Source of the DNA: an uncultured Burkholderiales bacterium
GTDB taxonomy: Bacteria; Pseudomonadota; Gammaproteobacteria; Burkholderiales; Burkholderiaceae_C
Assembly (NCBI GenBank): GCA_903926695.1
Contig: CAIYKK010000259.1
Location: 1-6,768 of the forward strand
DNA: 6,768 bases
Direction: 5' to 3'
Positions 1-5,310 of the stretch are shown in pieces. Position 1 is the first letter of the stretch. Each line of letters starts with the position of its first letter. The notes under the pieces were generated by a model. The model searched no databases. It had not been told where the DNA came from and worked only from the letters and a program-made list of their open reading frames with translations. The translations under genes were made by a program, and so were the position numbers.

Positions 1-402
1 GGCCATGTTCAGGCGGTGGATGTTGTCGTGGCGCTCGGGCTTGAACACCGTGCCCTGCTCTCTGGCCACGTCGCGCATGCGCTCTTCGATGAGCGCTTTG
101 GCTTCGGGGTGCAGCGCCAGCTCGACGCCCAGCGCTCGGGCCGCGCACTGGCGGGTGTGGTCGTCGGGCGTGGCACCGATGCCGCCGGTGGAAAACACCA
201 CCTCGCCCGAGTCGCGCGCCGCCGCAAAAGCCCGTGCCAGCGTGGCGGTGATGCGCTCGGGGTCATCGCCGACGTATTCGGCCCAGGCCAGCGGCAAGCC
301 GCGTGCGGCCAGCAGTTCGATGAATTTGGGCAGGTGCTTGTCAGTGCGTTTGCCCGAAAGAATTTCATCGCCAATGACAATGAGGCCGATGCGAGGAGTC
401 AT
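1..402 (-). CDS. CinA/MoaB-type molybdopterin-binding domain protein, 5' part (3' end beyond the window)
   Basis: The frame is open for 134 codons from an ATG at 402-400 to the left edge, so the C-terminus is missing. The protein starts MTPRIGLIVIGDEILSGKR, typical of the MoCF_biosynth fold shared by CinA, MoaB and MogA. Residues 10-17 (IGDEILSG) form the N-terminal signature, residues 44-50 contain VGDDPER, and residues 71-81 (STGGIGATPDD) match the pterin/phosphate-binding TGGxGxTxDD motif. In this family the domain binds molybdopterin-like or nucleotide-like ligands. Full-length CinA adds a C-terminal amidohydrolase (PncC) domain; whether this protein has one cannot be seen. A CAGGA ribosome-binding site lies 8 nt before the ATG. 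The gene starts 16 bp after the EI24-type gene and is probably co-transcribed with it. The domain is confident; the precise role (competence/damage-inducible CinA-like or another pterin-binding protein) is not. Confidence 0.88.
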   Translation of the reverse strand, partial: MTPRIGLIVIGDEILSGKRTDKHLPKFIELLAARGLPLAWAEYVGDDPERITATLARAFAAARDSGEVVFSTGGIGATPDDHTRQCAARALGVELALHPEAKALIEERMRDVAREQGTVFKPERHDNIHRLNMA

Positions 403-410
403 GCAAAAAG

Positions 411-415
411 TCCTG
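411..415 (-). promoter_or_regulatory. Ribosome-binding site of the CinA-type gene
   Basis: On the minus strand the sequence reads CAGGA, followed by 8 nt and then the ATG at 402. It lies in the 16-bp gap after the stop of the upstream membrane-protein gene and supports ATG 402 as the start. Confidence 0.6.
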
Positions 416-418
416 AAA

Positions 419-1390
419 TTATGTCGTTTTGGCGGGGGCTGGCGGCGCCGCTGCCGGTGCTGGCTTGGGCATGGGGCCGAGCGCTGCCGCCGGCCCAGTC
501 AGCAGCACTGCAGGCACGGGCGGCGTGACCTGAAATGTGCCTTGAAGCTGCATCGTCTGCACCATTGGCGGCGGTGTCGGCGGTGGCGTGGCATTCTTTT
601 TGCGCACAATTTCCAGCGCGGCCAGGCCGTAGTGAGCGAACCAGAGCGACGCAAAAGCAAACATCAGGATGTACGAGCAAATCGTCGCGGGCACCAGAAT
701 CGGGGCCATGCCCACATACATCGCGCTGAAAGCCCACAGCAGGCTGGGCACCACGGCCAGCAGGTAGCCGCTGATCATGCCAATGGCGACCAACGGCCCT
801 TGGTACTGGGTAAACACCTGGGCCATTTCTTCGCGCGTGGCGTGGCCCGCCAGCGCGTCGTAGGCCATGACGCGAAAGGTCAGCCAGCCCCAGATCAGCG
901 GCGGCAGCAGGAGAATCAGCGGCGGCACCAGCCACAGGGGCAGCGACACCAGCAGCGCAACGCCCGCCAACCCGCTCGAACCCAGCGCCCACAGGATGCC
1001 ATCCATTTTGGAAACGCCTTTTTTGCGCTCCAGCTTTGCAAAGCGCCGGGTTGCCACCAGCGTCACTATCGATGGCGTCATGGACCAGGCCACGACCAGC
1101 AGCGTGACGATCACCATCAGCGGCACCACCAGAAACAGCAGCAGCATGGCCGCGATGAACTGGTGCAGATTTTTCATCCCGATGCCCTGGAGCCAGAAAA
1201 TCATGGCGTTGACCATGTCAGAGCTTTGCAGTTCGCTGCGCACGGCAAGAAGCGCATCGTCCCAGAAGAAATAGCCCAGAGTCAGCGACAGCCCGCCCAT
1301 GATGAGAATCGGCAGCAGGGACAAGGCCACCACGCGGGGATGCGCGCAGTAGATCACCGCCCGCCAGAAAGAGTTTAAAAGCATGCTCAT
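419..1390 (-). CDS. EI24/CysZ-type integral membrane protein with Pro/Ala-rich C-terminal tail
   Basis: A 323-residue polytopic membrane protein. It begins MSMLLNSFWRAVIYCAHPRV and has hydrophobic segments at about residues 21-42, 78-102, 138-172 (long enough for two passes), 200-225 and 228-258. The order and lengths fit the EI24 family, which includes the CysZ sulfate permease; membership was judged by eye from the N-terminal pattern and the central segments. Betaproteobacterial members are usually annotated only as EI24 domain proteins, so sulfate transport should not be assumed. Residues 268-323 form a tail rich in Pro and Ala, with PPP runs at 269-271 and 273-275, that is probably disordered. 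No strong ribosome-binding site precedes the ATG at 1390; a second in-frame ATG two codons downstream (1384) is an alternative. The gene follows the hydroxylase gene after 64 bp and leads into the CinA-type gene after 16 bp. Confidence 0.85.
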   Translation of the reverse strand: MSMLLNSFWRAVIYCAHPRVVALSLLPILIMGGLSLTLGYFFWDDALLAVRSELQSSDMVNAMIFWLQGIGMKNLHQFIAAMLLLFLVVPLMVIVTLLVVAWSMTPSIVTLVATRRFAKLERKKGVSKMDGILWALGSSGLAGVALLVSLPLWLVPPLILLLPPLIWGWLTFRVMAYDALAGHATREEMAQVFTQYQGPLVAIGMISGYLLAVVPSLLWAFSAMYVGMAPILVPATICSYILMFAFASLWFAHYGLAALEIVRKKNATPPPTPPPMVQTMQLQGTFQVTPPVPAVLLTGPAAALGPMPKPAPAAAPPAPAKTT

Positions 1391-1411
1391 AGGATGGCGC
1401 CAAGCATAACG

Positions 1412-1439
1412 CGCCAGCTGCGCCGCTGGCGTCCAGCGG
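1412..1439. repeat. Two overlapping, mutually exclusive hairpins in the spacer before the EI24-type gene
   Basis: In plus-strand coordinates, CGCCAGC (1412-1418) pairs perfectly with GCTGGCG (1425-1431) across a 6-nt loop, and CCGCTGG (1423-1429) pairs perfectly with CCAGCGG (1433-1439) across a 3-nt loop. The stems share bases 1425-1429, so only one can form at a time. Neither is followed by a T-run on the minus strand, so this is not a standard intrinsic terminator. It sits 22-49 bases upstream of the EI24-type start and 16 bases after the hydroxylase stop. Confidence 0.5.
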
Positions 1440-1454
1440 GCGGATCAATCCGCG

Positions 1455-2414
1455 TCAGGCGCGCCCGAACAGGCGCTTGACCCCCAGCCACTGCTGCATC
1501 CAAAAGCCCTCGCCGTAGTCGCGCTGCGCTTCGACCTGATCGCGCACGCCGGTGGCGTCGTAGCGTAGTTCAAAGTTGGCCGTGCCGAACAGCATGTCCC
1601 ACCACGGCAGCAGCACGCCAAAGTTGTGTCCGCCCAGCGTCGTGCGGCCGTGGCTTTCGTGGCCAATGCCAATGCTGTGATGCAGCCGGTGAAAGCGCGG
1701 GCTGACCCACAGCCGCTCGCCCACCGGCCCAAACCACACGCGCAGATTGGCATGCTGAAAGCTCTCGCTGAGCTGACTGAGGGCCACCAGCGCCAAGAAC
1801 TGGGCTGGCTCAACCCCAATGATGATGGCCAGGACGGCAAACAACAGGCCGCGCAGCACATCGTCAATCAGGTGATTGCGGTTGTCCGTCCACATCGTCA
1901 TCTGGCGCTGCGAATGGTGCAGCGAATGCAGCGCCCACCACCAATTGAACTGGTGTTCCAAGCGGTGAAACCAGTAATTGACAAAGTCAAACACCACCAA
2001 ATACAGCACAAAACTCGCCAGCGGGCCATCGGTCACGCCCGGCCAGAGCTGGTCGATGTTAAAAGTCGGCAAGCCCTCGGCACGCAGTACGCCAATGCCA
2101 GCCTCCAGCCAGTTCCCAAAGGTGAAATACATCACCAGCTTGAAAAAGCCAAGGCGGTGAATCAATGTGTAGATGACATCGACGCCCACCGCCCGCCGAT
2201 CTGTGATGGTTTGAACGGGCCAAAGTCGCTCCAGCGGCCCGATGATGGCCAGCAGCACCACAATTTGCAGCACGCCCATCACGAGCCAGCCCGTGCCGCC
2301 GTAAGCGACCTCCAGCAAATTGCCCGCCCCGGCCCAAAAAGCCAACGGCTGCACCACGGTTTCATACAGCCACTGCTGCACAGTAGCAAACTGATTCTCT
2401 ATCCACTCAATCAC
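1455..2414 (-). CDS. Sterol desaturase / fatty acid hydroxylase family membrane di-iron enzyme
   Basis: A 319-residue membrane protein with the histidine clusters of the fatty-acid hydroxylase superfamily: HRLEH at 150-154 (HX3H), HSLHH at 163-167 (HX2HH), HRLHH at 242-246 (HX2HH), plus H252, H255 and H263. These ligate two irons in family members, which use O2 to hydroxylate or desaturate lipid-like substrates in the membrane. Hydrophobic segments lie at about 42-60, 84-100, 131-148 and 186-212. The HX2HH boxes face the cytoplasm in known members. The start is a GTG at 2414: the frame stays open further upstream, but the GTG has AAGGAAG 5 nt before it and starts after the stop of the deacetylase gene, whereas a longer start would run deep into that gene. 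The name 'sterol desaturase' is a family label; bacteria of this type normally lack sterols, so the true substrate (fatty acid, hopanoid, carotenoid, other) is unknown. It is the third gene of a tight cluster with two exported proteins. Confidence 0.92.
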   Translation of the reverse strand: MIEWIENQFATVQQWLYETVVQPLAFWAGAGNLLEVAYGGTGWLVMGVLQIVVLLAIIGPLERLWPVQTITDRRAVGVDVIYTLIHRLGFFKLVMYFTFGNWLEAGIGVLRAEGLPTFNIDQLWPGVTDGPLASFVLYLVVFDFVNYWFHRLEHQFNWWWALHSLHHSQRQMTMWTDNRNHLIDDVLRGLLFAVLAIIIGVEPAQFLALVALSQLSESFQHANLRVWFGPVGERLWVSPRFHRLHHSIGIGHESHGRTTLGGHNFGVLLPWWDMLFGTANFELRYDATGVRDQVEAQRDYGEGFWMQQWLGVKRLFGRA

Positions 2415-2419
2415 GGCAA

Positions 2420-2426
2420 CTTCCTT
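2420..2426 (-). promoter_or_regulatory. Strong ribosome-binding site that fixes the GTG start of the hydroxylase
   Basis: The minus strand reads AAGGAAG, then 5 nt, then GTG at 2414. The site lies in the 23-bp gap after the deacetylase stop codon (2438-2440). No in-frame ATG fits nearby, so this site decides the start. Confidence 0.75.
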
Positions 2427-2437
2427 TTCCCAAGAAT

Positions 2438-3253
2438 CTATTTTTCCCGCGCCGCAATCCAGTCCCGGTAATCGGGGTGCTGGCGCAGGGTTTGAAAACA
2501 AAAGCCCTGCGCTTTCAGGCCCACGATCAACGGCTCCAGCACAGCGGGCGCCCACGCGTCCTTGCGCGACCAAATACCGAGGTGCGCGACCAGAATATCG
2601 CCAGCGCGAATGTCCTTGAGCGCCTTGCTGAGCAAAGCTTCGTTGCTGAATTTGTCGCTGGGCAACTCGTCGCCCAGAAAACCTGCGGGCGACCAGCCCA
2701 CATGCGCCCAGCCGCAGGCGCGGGCCGCAGCCAGCAGTTTGGGCGAGGTCTTGCCGCCCGGCGCACGAAACAGCGCCAGCGGTTTTTTGCCCGTGATTTC
2801 CTGCAGCCGCTGGGCGGACTGGGCGATGTTGGCGCAATAGGCCGCAGCATCCCACGTCAGCTCGCGGCCCTCAAAGCTGCCCGCCGACGGGCGGATGCGA
2901 AACGTCGGCGCGGCGCCGGGCAGGTCACCGCGCCAATAGGCGTGGTCGTAAGTGTGGGAGGCGAATTCATGGCCTTCGGCGGCTCGCGCCTTCCACCACG
3001 GCGCCCAGTACGCGCCCAGACTGCCGTCGCCCACCTTGGTCTTTTCGTTGGCGGCAAAGAAAGTGACGCGCACTTTCTGGCGGTTCAGCACCTCGGCGAT
3101 CAGCGGCGCCACCTCCATGTGGCCCGTGTCCAGGGTCAAGTAAAGCGGCTTGGCGCAACTGGCCGCTGGAAGGTTTTGGGCCAAAGCCCAAGGGGAAGCG
3201 ATCAAAACGGCTGCCGAAACAGCCGTAAAAACCAGTTTACTGGCGCGTCGCAT
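2438..3253 (-). CDS. Exported polysaccharide deacetylase (NodB-fold) family protein with altered metal motif
   Basis: A 271-residue protein read from the ATG at 3253. The frame continues upstream, but this start gives a clear signal peptide: positive MRRASK, a hydrophobic stretch 7-22 and a likely cleavage after ALA (residue 25). The mature part follows the carbohydrate esterase 4 order: motif 1 TLDTG at 40-44, TFF at 64-66, motif 2 HTYDH at 100-104, motif 3 RAPGG at 163-167, W187 and motif 5 LVAH at 221-224. Such enzymes remove N- or O-acetyl groups from glycans with a metal held by Asp-His-His. The catalytic-base Asp (D42), both motif-2 histidines and H224 are present, but the second Asp of the usual TFDDG is Thr43, so metal binding may differ. 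The gene overlaps the propeller gene by 17 bp and sits 23 bp before the hydroxylase, which suggests translational coupling. It probably acts in the periplasm; the substrate is unknown. Confidence 0.88.
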   Translation of the reverse strand: MRRASKLVFTAVSAAVLIASPWALAQNLPAASCAKPLYLTLDTGHMEVAPLIAEVLNRQKVRVTFFAANEKTKVGDGSLGAYWAPWWKARAAEGHEFASHTYDHAYWRGDLPGAAPTFRIRPSAGSFEGRELTWDAAAYCANIAQSAQRLQEITGKKPLALFRAPGGKTSPKLLAAARACGWAHVGWSPAGFLGDELPSDKFSNEALLSKALKDIRAGDILVAHLGIWSRKDAWAPAVLEPLIVGLKAQGFCFQTLRQHPDYRDWIAAREK

Positions 3254-4253
3254 GGTTGAGCGTCCATACGCCGTGGGGAGACTTGCCCACATTGACCTGC
3301 CGCACTATCGTGCCTTTGTCCGCATCAATCACGGTGAGCTTTTTGGCCCAGCGCGAAGCCACCATGATGGTTTTGCCGTCCGGCGAAATATCCATGCAGT
3401 CCGGGCCTGCGGGCGCAGGGAAGCTCTTGACCACCTCAAACGTCTGGTAGTCGATCTTGCTGATGGTATTAAGCACGCGGTTGCTCACGTACACGTGGCG
3501 CATGTCCCCGGCGGCGCGAAACGCATGCGCGCCCAGCCCCGTCTTGATCTTCTTGACAAAGCGACCTTCCTTGCCCGTCACGTCATAAACTTCCACGCCG
3601 TCGCTGCCCGTCAGGCCGACCAGCACATGCTTGTCGTCGGGCGTGCCGAACACGTCGGCGGGCATGGAACCGATCTTGATGCGCCACTTGAGCGTCTGCG
3701 TGGCCAAATCTATGGCGACCAGCTCGTCGCTGTCCTGCATCGTGGAGTACACCGTGGTGCTTTTGGTGTCAACCCACAGATGGCTGGGTGTTTTGCCGGT
3801 GGAAATGCGCTTGGCCAGCGTCATGTTGTTGCCATCCCAGCGGTAAATGTCAACATGGTTGAGCCGGTTGGCCGCCGTCACAAACCATTTCATGTCCGGC
3901 GAGAACCGCAGCTGGTACGGGTCCAGAATGTCATGCACCACACGCTGCACCTGCGCCGTGCGCGGGTCGATAAAAGTCAGCGAATCGCCCAGCGCGTTGG
4001 CCACGATGACCGATTTTTCGTCGGGCGTCAGGTACAGGTGGTGCGGCTCCTTGCCGGTGGGAATGCGCTGGGTCTCGGTCCAGGTCAGCGGATTGATCAC
4101 GCTCACGGTGTTATCGAGCGAATTGAGCACAAAAACCGGCAGCGATGCGGCAGCTAAAGCGGCTGGCGCGGGCACCTGGGACTGCGCTGGCAAGCACATC
4201 AAACTGGACAAAAAACACAGCCCGCCAGCCAAAGAACGAGAGTAAGCATTCAC
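3237..4253 (-). CDS. Exported YncE/YVTN-type seven-bladed beta-propeller protein
   Basis: A 338-residue protein with an N-terminal signal peptide (hydrophobic 8-22, likely cleavage near AQS, residue 25) and no lipobox. The rest is built from about seven repeats of a strand-turn pattern ending in (I/V)D or IN: around 39-54, 82-96, 122-137, 167-182, 208-224, 252-268 and 295-311. Each is followed by a phased segment such as TGKEPHHLYLTPDEK (66-80), SPDMK (118-122), TPDDK (204-208) and SPDGK (290-294). This is the YVTN/YncE beta-propeller arrangement. No CXXCH haem motif and no obvious lactonase catalytic set were seen, so a binding or scaffolding role is as likely as enzymatic activity. The start is a GTG at 4253 with a weak AGAAAG about 9 nt upstream; the nearby ATG at 4249 is out of frame. 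It is the first gene of the cluster and its stop lies inside the deacetylase gene. Confidence 0.88.
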   Translation of the reverse strand: MNAYSRSLAGGLCFLSSLMCLPAQSQVPAPAALAAASLPVFVLNSLDNTVSVINPLTWTETQRIPTGKEPHHLYLTPDEKSVIVANALGDSLTFIDPRTAQVQRVVHDILDPYQLRFSPDMKWFVTAANRLNHVDIYRWDGNNMTLAKRISTGKTPSHLWVDTKSTTVYSTMQDSDELVAIDLATQTLKWRIKIGSMPADVFGTPDDKHVLVGLTGSDGVEVYDVTGKEGRFVKKIKTGLGAHAFRAAGDMRHVYVSNRVLNTISKIDYQTFEVVKSFPAPAGPDCMDISPDGKTIMVASRWAKKLTVIDADKGTIVRQVNVGKSPHGVWTLNHATRQ

Positions 4254-4375
4254 AAAATAAGTCTTTCTAGGGTCAACCTGCTAGTGTAGCGGGGCGATTG
4301 ATGGTAAGTAGAGCGCCAGAGGCGTGGCAGCACCTGCCGCCACACAAAATTACCGGCCTTACGAATAAAAGGCAT
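4250..4375 (-). CDS. Possible 41-residue basic peptide overlapping the propeller start (doubtful)
   Basis: An ATG at 4375 opens a 41-codon frame beginning MPFIRKAGNFVWRQVLPRLW. GGA lies 4 nt before the ATG, a usable ribosome-binding position. The TGA at 4252-4250 overlaps the GTG start of the propeller gene as GTGA, the layout seen in translationally coupled genes. The peptide is basic and rich in Arg and aromatic residues, with no recognised domain. Against it, only about half of its third codon positions are G or C, lower than the neighbouring genes, and a possible promoter -10 element (TACACT) lies within it. It may be a leader peptide or chance. Confidence 0.17.
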   Translation of the reverse strand: MPFIRKAGNFVWRQVLPRLWRSTYHQSPRYTSRLTLERLIL

Positions 4376-4534
4376 GGTTTCCACTGGCAGAGCGCTGGCT
4401 GCGTTGTGCGCGCCAGTCCGAACCGGGCACGGCAGCGCATACGAAGCTCACCAATTTTCCGAAAGCCGCTGCCCGGCGGTATTGAGGGAACGCAAGCCTT
4501 CCCAAGCCGAGTTCCGAAATGTTTTACGCGCTGA
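4254..4534 (-). other. Intergenic region upstream of the propeller-deacetylase-hydroxylase cluster
   Basis: 281 bp between the rRNA pseudouridine synthase stop and the propeller start, the longest non-coding stretch in the window. It probably carries the promoter of the cluster. The best -10-like match is TACACT on the minus strand (4288-4283), about 30 bases before the GTG; no good -35 hexamer lies at the right distance, so this is weak. Small inverted repeats occur (GCCTT/AAGGC with an 8-nt loop at 4356-4373; GGGAA/TTCCC with an 8-nt loop near 4485-4502), but none is followed by a T-run, so no intrinsic terminator for the upstream gene can be named. No tRNA or recognised riboswitch was seen. 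Confidence 0.45.
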
Positions 4535-5296
4535 TCAGGCCTTGGCGGCGGGCGCGGCGGCAATGCTGAGCAAATCCTGCGCTGTCAGCCAGCGCCACTG
4601 GCCGGGCTTGAGGTCATCCGGCAGCGCCAGCGAGCCGATGCAGGAGCGATGCAGGCCGGCCACGTCTTCCACCCGGTTGCCGACGGCGGCAATCATGCGC
4701 TTGACCTGATGGTATTTGCCCTCGGTCAGCGTCAGGCTGAGGCGGTTTTCGCCGGTCTGCACGCAGGCGGCGGCCCGCACCGGCTTGGGATCATCGTCGA
4801 GCACCACGCCCGCGAGCAGTTTTTGCACCTGTTTGTCATCGACCGGGTGTTTGGCGGTGACTTCATACACCTTGGGCACATGGTGCTTGGGCGAGCTCAT
4901 GCGGTGAATAAACTTGCCGTCGTCCGAGAGCAGCAGCAGGCCGGTCGTGTCCTGATCCAGCCGCCCGACCGCCTGCACACCCGCCGCCGCACCGCCGCCG
5001 CGCTGGCGAATCGGCGCGGGCAGCAGCGTGTAAATGCTCGGATACGTGCTTGGCTTTTGCGAGCACTCGTAGCCAGCGGGCTTGTGCAGCATCAAATAAG
5101 CTTTTTCGTGGTATTCCCACGCCACGCCCTGCGCCGTGAACTGCAGGCCTTTGGGTTCAAAATCCATAGACGGCTCATCGCAGGGCTCGCCCGCCACCGT
5201 CACCAGCCCCTGCTGAACCAGCCCCGCGCAGACGCGCCGCGTGCCAAAGCCCTGTGAAAAGAGAATTTCCTGTAATTGCATGTGTGTTTTTGCCAT
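4535..5296 (-). CDS. rsuA: RsuA-family 16S rRNA pseudouridine synthase
   Basis: A 253-residue protein with an N-terminal S4-type RNA-binding segment (about 7-60) and a pseudouridine synthase domain. Diagnostic motifs are LHKPAGYECS (70-79), GRLDQDTTGLLLLSDDG (111-127) with D114 as the expected catalytic Asp, PKVYEV (141-146) and TEGKYHQVKRM (191-201). The KPAGYxCS and GKYHQVKRM versions are those of RsuA, which in Escherichia coli makes pseudouridine 516 in 16S rRNA, rather than RluB or RluE. Length is slightly above the E. coli enzyme because of a short N-terminal extension and an Ala-rich tail. The ATG at 5296 is preceded by GGGGA 10 nt upstream, which overlaps the stop of the upstream gene; a second in-frame ATG is at 5281. 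It lies 14 bp after the 397-residue unknown gene and is likely co-transcribed with it. Confidence 0.92.
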   Translation of the reverse strand: MAKTHMQLQEILFSQGFGTRRVCAGLVQQGLVTVAGEPCDEPSMDFEPKGLQFTAQGVAWEYHEKAYLMLHKPAGYECSQKPSTYPSIYTLLPAPIRQRGGGAAAGVQAVGRLDQDTTGLLLLSDDGKFIHRMSSPKHHVPKVYEVTAKHPVDDKQVQKLLAGVVLDDDPKPVRAAACVQTGENRLSLTLTEGKYHQVKRMIAAVGNRVEDVAGLHRSCIGSLALPDDLKPGQWRWLTAQDLLSIAAAPAAKA

Positions 5297-5310
5297 GCGG
5301 CGATTGTCCC

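Noticed and set aside
5..1378. Long plus-strand open frame of 457 codons
   Set aside because: It is antisense to the CinA-type and EI24-type genes, both of which have clear family features. The translation is rich in Arg, His and Gln, as expected of a shadow in GC-rich DNA.
1626..2471. Plus-strand frame of 281 codons
   Set aside because: It is antisense to the hydroxylase gene, whose histidine boxes are intact; the translation shows no recognisable domain.
1455..2855. Extended 466-codon version of the hydroxylase
   Set aside because: The N-terminal 147 codons run antisense-free but out of frame through the deacetylase gene and look like shadow sequence. The GTG at 2414 with a strong ribosome-binding site is a far better start.
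2477..3259. Plus-strand frame of 260 codons
   Set aside because: It lies exactly opposite the deacetylase gene and has the Arg/Gln/Ala-rich composition of a shadow.
3254..3292. Longer start for the deacetylase at 3292
   Set aside because: It would put 13 extra residues ahead of a well-formed signal peptide; ATG 3253 places the positive residues and hydrophobic core correctly.
3150..4157. Plus-strand frame of 335 codons
   Set aside because: It is antisense to the beta-propeller gene; its His/Arg/Val-rich product mirrors the opposite-strand codons.
4328..4343. Possible sigma-54 promoter (TGGCGG...CTGC on the minus strand)
   Set aside because: The spacing between the GG and GC elements is 11 rather than the required 10, and the -12 element is poor.
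4383..4417. Inverted repeat ACTGGC/GCCAGT with a 23-nt loop
   Set aside because: Six-base arms so far apart in GC-rich sequence are expected by chance, and no T-run follows.
4273..4563. Minus-strand frame of 96 codons in the intergenic region
   Set aside because: It overlaps the end of rsuA in another frame, and its Pro/Arg/Cys-rich product has no family resemblance and no supporting ribosome-binding site.
4649..5257. Plus-strand frame of 202 codons
   Set aside because: It lies opposite the well-supported RsuA-family gene and has no domain signal.
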